From Dactylellina haptotyla (lineage: Eukaryota > Ascomycota > Orbiliomycetes > Orbiliales > Orbiliaceae), in assembly GCA_031310005.1 (NCBI GenBank), contig CM062381.1, positions 1,116,001 to 1,180,000 on the forward strand: DNA of 64,000 nucleotides, given 5' to 3'. Below the pieces are notes generated by a model. It made no database searches, was not told the origin of the DNA, and saw nothing but the letters and a program-made list of their open reading frames with translations. The translations under genes were made by a program, and so were the position numbers. How positions within the stretch are numbered: position 1 is the stretch's first letter; each line of letters opens with the position of its first letter. This document shows, piece after piece, positions 1 through 12,295 of this stretch.

Positions 1-1583
1 TTTCCGAGCCAAGTCGGGAAGTGGATTTTAAAATCAACAGTAGACCGTATTTGTAGATAGAGGTTCAGGAACAGAATAACCGCCAGACACCAAGAAAAGG
101 TTAAACAGACTCGACTCCTCACTGAGGTAAAAGTTAAAAGCATCCCGTCAAAGGACCCGCGAGCCCCTCCGCTTTATAATTTTACCCCCTCGGAAACCCA
201 GTCGCCAAAATGTCAGGTTGGTTTACTGACTCAAGTAACGTAAACCAGGTTACCAATTCCCTTGGTCCAGGAACCCCACCACCATGTCCATGAAGCGGCG
301 CTGATCAGGACAGGGCAAAAAAGGAGAGCGCTGGCTTGCGCATGGCGAGAAAGATAACTAATTGTGCGCACCATCCGTATGTGGGGCGAATGCAACATCC
401 ATGGAGTTGTTCACCCCAAGGCATTTTGTCGAGCTTGCCCGGAAATGGATTTACGATCTTGCATCCTCTTTGGGCGAAAGTTGTGCCGGCTGAGTTTCCT
501 GAGTCGTGTGTTTTCCGAATTGTTTGGTTTGTTTGAGTAATTGCGAGGTTTTTTTTTCGGCTTTATTTCCATACCCTGGCCTCTGTTCCCTGTATGCGCC
601 AATGCGCCACATGGGCCACCCAACTTTTCTGCTCGCTTTCCCATGCGGGATAGGTCCATTCTAGACTCCATTTATCTGGGTCAATTCTGCATGATAACTT
701 GGTACAATCAGGCACGCTGCCTAAATTGGTTGTCGGGCCGGCGCTGTTCACTTCCGTTGCGCGAGATGTTCGCACTCATGATCTAAAGGGTCGCTTTGGA
801 CGGCCTAAGATTTGCGAAGTGAGGCGCTTGAAGATGTCGTGAGTAGGGTTATAACGTTATATATAAGATGTGCGTGCCGCCACCGATGTCTTTAAGTGGG
901 CGGATTTGAAGCCTTGGAGATATCTTGGAGATATCTTGGAGATGTCTTGGAGATGTCTGCTGCATGCGCGCACACGAAGATGGGAAACCTAGGAGGAAAA
1001 ATGCGTGTTGCCGTGTGTTGAAAGTTAAACGTTATTGTTGCCTGCCCCGAACGCGAAACCCCGCCTCATGCAAAAGCATAATATATCAGCTTTATTTTAT
1101 AGATCTAAAAGCTTCCGCTCCAGCATGGAGGTCGCTAGGTTAAATGTTTCTATTATATATTTAACCCATTTCCGTGGGTTCTATATCCGAGAAAAAGTCT
1201 TGTCGCACCTTGGCGCATTTCTGATGGTTCGCAAGTGTCAAATGATATCAAAGATTCGAACCACTCCACATCTCAGTGACGAGCTCGGTATAGCTAGTGC
1301 TATATCCTTGGGTTCTTGGTTAGGTTATTGGTACTATAATACCAGATTTTTGTTTAGACTGGCTTAGTAAGGTATTGTCCTAGTGACGATATCGTATACT
1401 ACATATGCATATTTGGTATTTGTCAAGAACATATACATGATACAACATGCTGATGAGCATATCTCCATATTTGACTACACTCAGAATTGATACTTTTGCG
1501 GAGGAGCACATTTAGCAATTGATAAATTCGAACCGAAGACGTGAATTATAACGTTACCTTTGCTTCGACGAACATCCGTAGAC
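1..1583. other. Gene-free stretch at left edge
   Basis: I see no supportable gene here. The open frames are short and overlap on both strands with no recognisable protein. The only structure is a short tandem repeat at 913-956, listed separately. The part after about 1030 is AT-rich. It lies beyond the 3' end of the NLR gene. Confidence 0.6.
913..956. repeat. 11-bp tandem repeat, four copies
   Basis: The unit CTTGGAGATAT is repeated four times head to tail. The last two copies read GATGT instead of GATAT. It sits in non-coding sequence and is a simple minisatellite. Confidence 0.9.
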
Positions 1584-4500
1584 TCAGTCAAACAGGTCGA
1601 AGGCCTCCATGAGTTCATTTTCTTCAGGCTGACAGTAAAATTCTGCATCCGATAAATCCTTATCCGGAAATGTCCCGTCCCACTGCCAACTTGTATCATT
1701 GGCAGGCGTGAAGGAAAAAGCCTCATCGCCAAAGTTGAAACGGTAGTCTTCGTGGCGCCTCGCATTTATAAGGTTGAAAAAAGGGAAATACCTCTTTGAT
1801 GTCACCGAAAGGGTGAATGGCAGGATCCTTCCATCAATTGTAAAGAATAGGCTTTTCTCCAATGGATTAAAACCACATCCAAAAGTGACGGGAGTTAAGG
1901 TTGGCAAATATGGTGATATCCACTTGTTGTCAGGCACAGAAAATGGCTCTATAAAAAGTTTTCCATCTTTTACCAACTCTCCTGATGACGAGATTGAATA
2001 AGTTTGCATTTTATTGTGTGAAAGGCGGTAGTGCATGGGCTGTACCCCCATCTCTAATACTGTTTTTTCGCTATTTTTCGTGAAACCGCAGGTTAGCCTA
2101 CGAATCGGCATTTCGATTTTGCCAGACATGCTTGGGATGCTTCTCGCTGTGAGGCCCGTGGCTGTCTAATCTGAACTGGGGGAAAGAAATCACATGCTTG
2201 CCTTTCTGGTACTTTTGGCATTACTACTTCGAAGTAAAATGTTTTGGCGATGGGCGGAATAGGGTGGTTCGATATCATTCTGATCACCAAGTCAGTATTC
2301 TGACATCCCCAAACCTCCCCACCGAGCCCAAACCTAAAATCTAATCTATGTTAAATCTGTGTGATTATATCCGTTATGCGGACGAAGGTCGGAACGTAAG
2401 CAACTAGACCTACTCTGAACATATCGAAGAAGAGAAGTGTCAAGGTTAAGTGTTTCTCCCTTATGATAAAACTGTCCTTCTGATGGCCTCAAAAACCCCT
2501 CCGGTGACGATTCTGTTTTCCAAGAACAAAGGGAGGCTAGATGCCATCCTTCGCTCACCGAAAGTACGTCAAATAAACTCCATCCATGCTGGTCTGTTGA
2601 GCTAGCTTCATATAATCGAATTATATCTTGCATTGTGAACCCTTCTGGAAGGTTAGCCAAGCCAGCATCGGAAAGGCCGTAAGACTGATCATAATTCTCA
2701 GGAGTGGGAAGACCGTAAGACTTATAACGATCCAGATACGGATATTCGAAAAAAAGGGTTTCAAAATGCGAAAATGAAGATAGGGGCATCGCCTTAATCA
2801 TTTCAATCCAAATAGCTTTAGTCGTTGCGATTATTGACGTTGGCACCATGGACATATCTATTTCAAGCTCTCCTGTTTCGACAGCGAATTGATAAAATAT
2901 ATAATCTAGCGGTGTGAATCCAGAATGATTCCTGCTATTGTTATCAGTGCGGATGTTCAATATTGCCTTTACAACTCCCAACCGTCGGTATCGTATAGCA
3001 AGATGGAGAGGTGTTTCTCCTGCGAGATTGCTTTGCGCCACCAAGTTTCGCAAATCTCCATATTTGGAAACAATTGCCACGGTTTTTTGGAAATAATCAG
3101 TTACGAGATCATCTGTTTCGTTCTGGAAAAGTTGTTCTGGCCCTCTAGCGAATATATGGAGTATGGAGTACCCATGCAGATCTTGGTTCAAAAGAGGGTT
3201 GTCTTTCGCTGATTCAGAGGTTTCTGCGAGCGTATCATAAATTTGCAAGAAGAAATCAATCAGCCTCCACTTTCCTTTTGCCACAGCTTGAGCTAGGGGC
3301 ACTAGGCCGATGTTATCTGGTTTTGTACAATCGAGCCCTCCGTCAAACAATATACTGGCAATGCCTAGCTCCGTCACAGGGTTGGTTCGCTTGCCTCTGG
3401 CGAGAAGATGGAAGTAAGTTTCTCCCTTTATATTTTCGTCTGTAATATCAGCCCCTAGTTGAACGAGAAGCTCTACGGCCTGTTTGAACCCAGCCTTAGC
3501 GGCTCCGGCCAGAGGCGTCTCACTGTTCTTATCCTCGGCGTTAATCAAGTCACCAGCGTCCGATCGCCTCATTTTAAGGATCATCTGACAGATTTCCAGG
3601 ATTTCTCGGACTTTGTCGGGATTGTTTGGTGCTGGATTGTCAAATAAATAGTGCAATGGAGTTTTCTGGAGTGTGTCGGCTTCATGCACGTCCCATTCTG
3701 AAGAGAGAGCAAGTAATTTGAAAAGTTTAAGGTTCCCTATTTTAGCAGCCAAATGGAGCGGTGTAGAACCGGAGTTGGTTTTAACATCGAGAGCCGCACC
3801 CTCTGTGATCAATGTTCGCACCGATGTAAGTAACGCAGGTGCGGTGCTTAAATCGCTTGCATTTTCTTGGTTTCTAGTGAGTTGCATAAGCATTGACAGC
3901 AAAGCTGTACGCTCACGAACGTATCCCGCAACAGGTTGAACTGTCTGATGAGCATTCACGTTCGCTTTGTGTTTAATCAGGGTTTCAATAGCAGAAGGAT
4001 GCTCGCCAGCGAGGAACAATGGAAGATGGCCAGAGGGATGTGGTTTGTCGCAAATTGATGTTGCTGTAGGGAATTCAACCGCCGAAAATAAGTTCGGAGT
4101 TGAAGAGAGTCTTTCCCTAAACTTGCTCTCTATGAGAGTTTGGTTGTTGTGATGTTGTCGCAAAAATTCCTCAACTGTTTTCTGTATGTCCGAGTTGCCC
4201 TCCTTTGACTCAAAATTTTCGTATATTTTGCTTAGAGTTTGGGCTACAGACGCGTTCCCATATTTCTTCTGTTGTGTAAATCGGTTCGATACGGGAACAT
4301 TTCGAAAACTGGGTTCATGTGAAGTGACTGATGGTTCGTCCTCTCTAAATGTGTCCATATTGTCATCCTCAATATTATCCATACTTTCGCCTTCAAGAAA
4401 CGTTTCCCCGAAACCTCTGCCATCGGAATCATGAGTATATCCAAGCTTGGTCGGTGTATCCTGTCCGACTTGATCCTCTTGTTTCTCTGATATCAAGGAC

Positions 4501-7500
4501 TGAAGAGCCAGCCAAACAATTCTTAGAGACGAGTCCATCGAATTGATGATGTGCACCAATGTTGTTATTCTCAGAGATCTTGGATTGTTTCGCAAAGTGA
4601 TATTCAACACTGCAAACGCTTCGTGGAGGCTCGAGCTCTCTAACGCACGTTTAAAACCAAATATAAAGGGCTCCTTCTTATTGACCTCTGTGAAGGGAGT
4701 AGAAGCTGACACTGAATAATGCACGTGTAACAGCCTTTACCCTTGATACGGTGAAGTCTTCGACATCAGCCTCTCGACGCGGGCGGCTCTCATCTAACTT
4801 GGATCGCGCGAGGACGTTTTTCTGCTCTACCAGATAGTCTATCATAAGCGGCAATCCTCTGGCAGATGCGAAATGAATAGGCTCCTCGAAGAATCTAAGT
4901 GCAAGCCTTTCGTATGGGTGTTTGTTTACTCCTCTAAGGGGCCTTTGGATATTCCAACGATACCAATTTTCAGGCCTCATGAAAATTGCGAGTTCGGTGA
5001 GAAGTTCAGTCCACCAGGTATCGTTTTTACTCCCTTCGTTCCACCACTGTTGTAGAATGCGGATATGGTCCTGCCAGTGGAGAACCTCATACCTGAGAAT
5101 TTGTTTCTTACGAGGTTTACGCTCGTAAATGTCAAGGTGATCGTTTTCCTTGGCGGCGAGGCCTAGTTCTTCACGTACTCTCTTATGAAGCTCATCTACT
5201 ATTCCGCCCCTAGGACCTGGATCCGGTCCTTGCCCCCTTTCCTTGACTCCAGAGTTATCTTCTGTAAACCAGTCAGGGAGCCACGGCATATGTTTCGCTT
5301 GGAATGATGTGCTGTTCAGCGCGCGTACTGTAAAAAGCGTACGGACATTAGGCGGTGCTAGTAGTGGCACAAATAAGGAACGAAGGGCGGAAAGACTTAC
5401 ATATATTTAGAGCGATAGACATTTGTGCGTCCCTTTTGCTAAATAATTCCGACAGACTGTCGCCATATCGGACAAACGATGCTGGTATGATCAATGTCAG
5501 TTCACAGTAACTACCAAAATTCCATTGGTAGCCTAGATTGAGAACTGTCCTCACTCACGTGTCAATGTAAATCTAAATACGGTATTGCCTTTCAGGTCCC
5601 GGTACTTGGCGAAGCCACGGGACTCCTCACTCGTAGAATTGGTGGTAGGATTATCATCTTGGATCCACTCTCTCACAGATATATCGACATTGACTAATCC
5701 CGTGTGCCTATCAAGTCTGAAAAAATCTCTTCCGGCATTCTCCAAATGATGAATGATATCCTTGATCTCGGGGTCTTCATATGGATTTTTTCGGATAATC
5801 CTCCTTACCTCCTTCGCATACTCGCCCTCAGGCGATACCCCATTCTCTATTCCCTGATTTTTGTTGGGTTTTTTGAAGATATCTCGATAGTGATCTGCTA
5901 TTTCGATAACAGACATTGCTCTAACACTCCAAACCACCCATTTAAGGACTGTAACGATTAGTTCCTGTTCGTCTGGCGTGAGAGACTCGATACTCTGCAT
6001 GTAGATTTCTCCAATAGCGGCAGGTAGGCGTTGTATCTTTTCTTCTAAGCTATCTTTAGATGGCTGCTGAAGTGTACCAATAATCATTCTCGCCAAGGTA
6101 AAGTCTCCCTTTGCTTTCTGGTGCATAATTTTGACTATCCTTGCGAGTTCCAAATCGAATAGATGGCCGAGTCGCTGCTTGTTGATTCGGCGCTGAAGTA
6201 CCTGACTTACTTCGTGTCGCAAAAACTCCTCAAGATCGACTGCATTTTTTTCGGATGTGATATCGATAATCTGAATTGACTCCGGTAGTATTTGATCTTG
6301 AATATTATGTTCATTGCTATTTCCATCTTCGGCACTTTTGGCACTTTTGGCATCCTGAATTGAGATATCAACAAGTTCACTGACGATATCAAAGCTATCA
6401 CGGGCTGAGATAATGACACGAATATTCTTCGTCTCATTTCGTGTGATTGATCTGAGACTCTGTGCGAGGCCCTGATCCCGTCGGTCCATGCACTCATCTA
6501 AAGCGTCGACCATGATATATACTCGAGCCGGGACCGCTTCTGCAATGCCTCTAATACAATTACAGAGAGTCTCCACGCTCTCCGAAAAGTCAACTTTTTC
6601 TTTTGCAAATTCCGATTCACCGAAATTCGGATTCAGTACTTCAATAGCCGCGATGAGGGCAGAAATGCTATCCCGTAGCGTGCTACTTAGGAGCTGATAG
6701 AGTATTGCTTCTAGACCTGCGCGTGCGGTTTGTATATCCTGTTCACCCTTTTTGTAAAAGAAGTGGCATATAACGGCTCCTTTTCCATCAGCTTTTGATG
6801 TTTGGATTAGTTCACCACGAGTACTCATCATTGCAACCGACTTTCCGTGCCCCCGAGGAGCTCGGAGGCAGAGGAACTTGGTCTTAGAATCCCCTTTCCA
6901 GTCTTGATAAACCCGATCCTTGTGCAGCCATGCAACTGGTAAACGACCGCCTCGGTCGCTCTTTATTTTGGTTAGACGGTCTCTCAGAGACCCGAAATGA
7001 AGTTCGTAGGATTGAGAATATGTAAGTCTCTCGCGATGGTAATCTAGTTCGGCAAGGAGCGATTGTCGCTGAACTGCTTCTACGATCTCGGTGCTTATCC
7101 TAGAGAATTCTATAGAAATTTAAGTTAATAATGACTATCGAGTATATAAAAAGTGAAAATGTTATATGTACGTTTTATATCGCTGGTTATCTGGTCGATC
7201 TTTTGCCCTGTTTCTACAAAGATTATAAAACATTAGCTTAATTATTGCTGCCGGACATTTGCACTTACTAAGGCTCTCGTGAAGGACTGAGTCCTCAAAA
7301 TGGGACTGTACGACTTTGACAATAGATGTGTATTTTTCTACCAACGCCTCGGCCTTTTGCTGTATCTCTTTCGTAAACAAGTCCTTCAAAGTGCTACCGA
7401 TTCCTACGGCCATATTAGCGCTAAAAAACATCATATCTACCTCACTGTTTGAACCGACCTACTCTTTACTTTGCTTTGGTCAAGATGCGGCTGCGCACTC

Positions 7501-8105
7501 CAAAGGAAATGAAGAATATTAAATACTAAATCGGGGATATCCGACTCCCAAATATTGATATCGGACGCTGTCTCTTCAATCTGTGCCATCCTCGCTTCCC
7601 ATCTGATACAATCGGCAACAATATTCGTGATGCTGTCACAAGTGCCACATATCAACAACCGCGTTTGAACTTTCGCATTGCCGACCTTTGGAGTGAGTAA
7701 AGGGAATGAAGTCAGTTTCTATCCACACTCTAACAGTAACAAACTCCATCAAAGACCTACCGCAATCAACGAGCTGATGCCGAACCAAACAATCGATACA
7801 CTCTCCGGCGCAAACCCCATAAATGCATCCCCCAATGTTTTCAATTGGTCGAGAGTCACCAGTAAACGCGCTGCATTATTGGTCTTATCCTCTATATCGC
7901 TGTTAAGTTTCTTGCAGGCATCCACGACACTCTCCATTTTTGCGCCGTTTAGGAACAAATCAACGGCGCTCTGCCGTGTTGGATCTTTGCGAATGAGGGG
8001 CGCCGCGATTTCATTGCGGAACCGCTCGCACGCTTCGTCGAAACAGTGAGCGAGCGGCTTTCGCGGGACTAGTTTTGGCTTCTCGGGCGCCTGCGCTGTA
8101 GCCAT
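1584..8105 (-). CDS. NLR-type STAND protein: helical N-terminal domain, NACHT, ankyrin repeats, SPRY
   Basis: Large multi-exon gene on the minus strand. Exon 1 (8105-7761) starts MATAQAPEKP; exons follow at 7685-7470, 7383-7269, 7213-7172 and from 7109 to about 5559, with consensus splice sites and continuous frame. The first 250 or so residues are an all-helical domain resembling the fungal STAND Goodbye-type N-terminus. NACHT follows: P-loop RAPRGHGKS (near 6850) and Walker B YIMVDALDEC (near 6510). Pieces at 5.5-4.7 kb lead to about nine ankyrin repeats (4724-2346; GSTPLHLAAK and GETPLHLAIR are typical), then a SPRY domain (about 2290-1620) with FEVVMPK, FGCGF and LFFTIDGR. The family works as intracellular receptors: the repeats sense a ligand, NACHT oligomerises and the N-terminus signals. 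Junctions near 5540, 4740, 2300 and 2200 are not settled; the ankyrin or SPRY part could be a separate gene. The receptor role is inferred from architecture. Confidence 0.8.
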
Positions 8106-8753
8106 GGTTTTTAACCGTTGTGATGGTATTTAGGGAAATTTAAGTGAGACTGGAGCTTCGCAGTTGCGGATAATACAGTAGGATTGAATTCGTGAAGAGT
8201 TGAAACTCAACACCCCGCACAGTTCGATTGTTTATCGCGGGTGGTTATATTTGTGGGCGGACCCACGGTGTCGAGCTGTGCCGCAGCTGTAGGCGCCCTG
8301 AACCTGCAGGGCATAGGATCGATCCTAGCTAGCTTGCCCATTGCTTCAACAAACCCATGAACTCTGCAAACTTACCAAATATGATAGGTGAAATAGTAGT
8401 TACCAAATACAAATGTTCTTCTATTGGAGTTAGCTAGGACATAGGCACCAAAGTCTTTCTTCTTATTGAGTAAATAAACTATTAATAGCTAATATACTAC
8501 TCCTAAGTAGTAGTTCTATATGTTTTCATGTTAATTTTAGGTTAGGTTCTGTCGTTGCACAACAGTTTTGGATACGTTAAAGTGTGCTGTTGAGAGCCGC
8601 AAAAAGCCAACCGAAACGGGAATGCTAACCGAACCAGATGACTTTCTCAATCGCGTCACGTTCCCCTTCGTCAGTACACAACCTTTGAGCGCCGACAAAC
8701 CAACAGTGACGAACAGGACGAGCAGAGATACCCAACAGGGCGCACACGATACA
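8106..8753. other. Intergenic, divergent promoter region of the NLR and FRG1 genes
   Basis: The two genes start in opposite directions and share this spacer. Positions 8380-8540 are strongly AT-rich with an imperfect palindrome around ACTACTCCTAAGTAGTAG (about 8500). An open frame runs into FRG1 from 8568, but the conserved protein begins at 8754. Confidence 0.5.
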
Positions 8754-10215
8754 ATGCCGAAACCCCTCCACTTCAAAGGCGACAAGAAGCCGATCAAGAA
8801 GCGAAAGCGCATGGACGCAGACGATACCCCATCGGCGTCGATATCCAGCTCCACAGCCGAGAAATTCGGATCATCCGCTACAGAAGCGACATCGTCCACC
8901 TCGGGGGCACTAGTGCCTGCCGAGAAGGAGAAGGAGAAGAAAGTCAAGGTCATAAACGAAGATCTGGACGCAGACGACGGATGGGTCAACTCGGAAAGTG
9001 TGGATGATATCCGGGGACCCGTCATCTTTGCTTTCGTAAGTCCTTTTTCACATGCCTGGGAGGCAGTGGTATACGTACTTTCGATGGTGGGATTGTGTAC
9101 GCTGTGAGATGGGGTTTTGGGGAGATCGTCATGGGATTTGAAGTGAAGGCGATGCGGGTACCCGGTGGCCAGAGCAGTGTGTACCTGCGTTCTGCAGACC
9201 AGCCGCACAGGGCTGGATCGCATGGCAGAAATGTTTCATCCGATGTTTTTATTAACTTTTCTGCTTGTTATTTCCTGGGAAACATGGCTATTCGGACCCG
9301 GCCGTGAACCTTACCAGGCTGTTATTGTTATTTTTATTTATCTTTGAGTAGAGGGTATGAGTAACTGGCTAACGGTATGACATCACGGTATTTTATTATA
9401 GGCTTCTACACCGCCTACATGTCTCGCATGCGACGCTAATGGCAAGGTGTTCGCATCGCCGTTACGGGATGTTGATGGGGAGGATTTGTCTACTGCGGAG
9501 CCGCATGACGTATGTGTCTCTTCCTCTTCTTTGATTTTATCACATTTCTATAACGAATTTACAGATGGCTAATGATCGTGGTTTGTGTAGGTACGTCAAG
9601 TGTGGACTGTGACTCGGGTCCCATCTTCCACGCGGTTCTGTTTCAAAGGTCATCACGGAAAATACCTGGCCTGCGATAAATTCGGGGTGCTCTCTGCGAC
9701 GAAGGATGCGATAAGTCCCGAGGAAGAGTTTGTGCCAGTCAAGACGGAAACCGGATGGGGAGTACAGACCTGTAGGGATATGTTCTTACGAGGGGAGGAG
9801 AAGAATATCAGTATGGGTGGGAAGGGGAGCGGAGGGGCTGGCGGAGGGGTTACGGTAGAGATTAGAGGGGATGCCGAGACGATAGGGTTTGGCGAGACGT
9901 GGGTTATTCGGGGGCAGAGGAGGTTTAAGACAAAGACGAGGAAGGAGGGAGGGAAAGAGGATAGGATTAGTAGGAAGGAGTTAGAGAGCCTGTGAGTATT
10001 TTTTTTTTTTCCTGCGAATTTACGTTGACTCTATTTTGGGTCAGCGGGGAGTAAAGGTGTGATGTGTGCTGAATTTATTGGGGTTGAATAGGGCTGGGCA
10101 GCAACTTGACGATGATCAGGTGAGGATATTGAAAAAGGCGAGGAGAGAAGGGAATCTGCAGTCCGCGTTGCTGGATATACGGCAGAAGAAGAAGCGAGAC
10201 AAATTCGCCTGGTAG
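8754..10215 (+). CDS. FRG1: FRG1-like nuclear protein (actin-crosslinking / RNA-processing family)
   Basis: Four exons: 8754-9035, 9402-9509, 9591-9991 and 10092-10215. They give 304 aa with clean GT-AG introns. The start MPKPLHFKGDKKPIKKRKR carries the lysine-rich nuclear-targeting stretch expected of FRG1. It is followed by DDGWVNSESVDDIRGPV, then PTCLACDANGKVFASP, the CLACD motif of the beta-trefoil (fascin-like) domain, spread over residues 85-230. The C-terminus has SRKELESL and the basic tail RQKKKRDKFAW. In animals FRG1 is a nucleolar and Cajal-body protein linked to pre-mRNA processing and actin bundling; the fungal role is inferred. A longer open frame begins at 8568, but the residues before 8754 look non-conserved, so I place the start at 8754. 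The first intron (366 bp) is long for this genome. Confidence 0.93.
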
Positions 10216-12295
10216 CGATATTTGTTGAAGTTGGTTTTTGTTATAAGCAAAAGTGGAGCATTCGGAATGCGACGCCGTGTGGGCGACGGCGGATATGCAG
10301 AGATGTCGCGTTTGCAGGTTTGCGCAGGTTGGTTTGCGTGGCGTTCTGCGGAAAATCCAGGTTTTTAGAGGCACACCTTTGGAGTCGGTGTGGTGGGACT
10401 CGGCAGCCCTGCATAACATTTGTTTGGAAAGACAGGAGGATAAGAGAATACAAAGGACACTTGGCCCGTACACGGAATGCTTGTCTAACGTTTGGACGAA
10501 TTAATCTCGTAGAGATACCAGGTTGTGCTAGTAGATAGATAGCTATCACGCTCACCGCTAGTGACGTCGAAAGAAGCCCAGCCCAGCAAAAGAGAAAGAA
10601 CCAACAGACCCGGCTTATCAGCTGACCTCGGCGAAGATAAGCAGGAGTGACTTCGTCTGCTGGCGGAGCTATTATGAGAATGACGGGTACCTCCTGGCCC
10701 CTCTGGCCGCGGGCCATACCATGACCAGGGTGGTCCAGGGCCAGTTGGCTTTTGTTTTTGTTTTCGAGGGCTCATGTGCGATTGGCCGAACGGGCTAGCG
10801 GGCGGTCGAGCTCCTTACCAGCCATTCCGAAAGACCCCATCACATTGCCAAATGGGGTAATGTTATTGTTTTGGTCCCCTCGAAGAACATCCATCGGGAG
10901 AGAGAAAGAATGGACGAGGGAGAAGGGGAGCGAGTGTGGATTAATTAATTATCCTTCCAGCGATAGAGGGGCCGTGGACACTTATCCCCCTTCATCTCAC
11001 TCTTGATCCTGACATCTTGGAATCGATTCGCCATCGTTCTAATTTATCGCCGTCGTTAGATTCTTAATTATTTCATTTTCCGACCCGAGTCCAAGCGATT
11101 TCCTAGAACGAACAGTTCCGCTTCGCTTGCACCGCCGTTTCCAGCACTCTTCATCCCAACCCCAAGTAAGTTTCATTATCCAAGCCTGTTTGAGTGAGTG
11201 TTTGTACCAGTACGGGCGCAGAAGCCCAACGTAACTGGCCGATAAGGAAGCCGGTGTGGAGGGGAATCCCTTGCAAGGTACCCTTCCACGCCATCCACCA
11301 TCTCTCCTGTACCAGCGATCCTGTGTGGTGGAGCAGGTCTGTGTGCCTGTGTGTTGGATCCAAGCCATGCTCTGCAGAGTGGTACCTCCACCACAACACA
11401 TCGCATCTCGTCCCCCACCAACCACCATCTCCATCTCCCTTCCATCTCCCCCGTCCCCCATCGTCATCGCCAACATTTAGCTTCAACCGTTGCGCTACCG
11501 TCGCCTTTCTGCTGCCGCATTCCACCAGCCCGTCGCTGATACCTTATCTCCCCCAGAACTATCTCCCACTCCCCATTTCCCCCCCTCCGATTTCGCACCT
11601 TCGTTTTGCGATCCTTCGCTTTCGTTTGTTGTCAGTCTCCACCCTGCTGCATCCCAACCGAGCTTCACCTACCTCCCAAAAGAGTCATAGACTGATCGCA
11701 CAATCTCCCACAGCCAATAGCGCGGAATCATCTGAAAAGGCGTAGCGGACGCAGAAAAACGCGAAGCACTCATCGCGTCGCCCGCGCTCAATCCTCACCA
11801 GCTTGCACACCCCGACGCCGTCCTCCCGATTCCCCCATTGCAGAAACTCGGCCAGTCACAGCTCCTGCCAGTCCTGCCTCATCAACAACCTCCCTTGTTA
11901 CCGCACTCGAAAGTCCTCCAGCACTTTCTCTGCCTTGCCCCACATCTTCCGCGCAACCCTGTCGTTACAACTTGCGTAGTCATCAGAGTCGTGATCTACT
12001 GAATAAAGGTGTGTACCCCCCGTTCCTATATAAGCTACCCCTCCCTTCCGATCCTCTTCTTGTCGTCGATTCCCGCTTTTCCTACATTCTCTATTTTTCA
12101 AACCTTCGAGCCACGACGGATTGAAAACGTAGCGAAATAAATCAAAAGCCGGAATCCACTCACATTCCTTTTCCTTACTTACGAATCTTAACGACCTTTT
12201 GCTTTCTGTTTTACTTTTTTGTTTTTCTTCTTCTTCTTCGTCTTCGTCTTTCTTTTTTTTTTTTTATCAATAATTCAGATATCGAAAGTATCCTC
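10216..12295. other. Long intergenic / 5' leader with pyrimidine tracts
   Basis: About 2 kb with no supportable gene. From about 11380 to 11700 the plus strand is rich in C and T, with runs such as CCATCTCC and TCCCCC. A CTT/CTTCGT tract with a T run follows at 12225-12268. This composition is typical of strong fungal promoters and 5' leaders, and probably belongs to the membrane-protein gene that starts at 12296. Confidence 0.55.
12225..12268. repeat. TTC/CTTCGT microsatellite followed by a T run
   Basis: Low-complexity pyrimidine tract just upstream of the start of the membrane protein. It probably lies in the promoter or 5' leader. Confidence 0.8.

Noticed and set aside
1240-1290. GATTCGAACC, resembling a tRNA B box
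   Set aside because: No cloverleaf could be formed around it on either strand by eye.
8537-9223. 228-codon minus-strand frame opposite FRG1
   Set aside because: It mirrors FRG1 exon 1 on the other strand and has no recognisable protein features.
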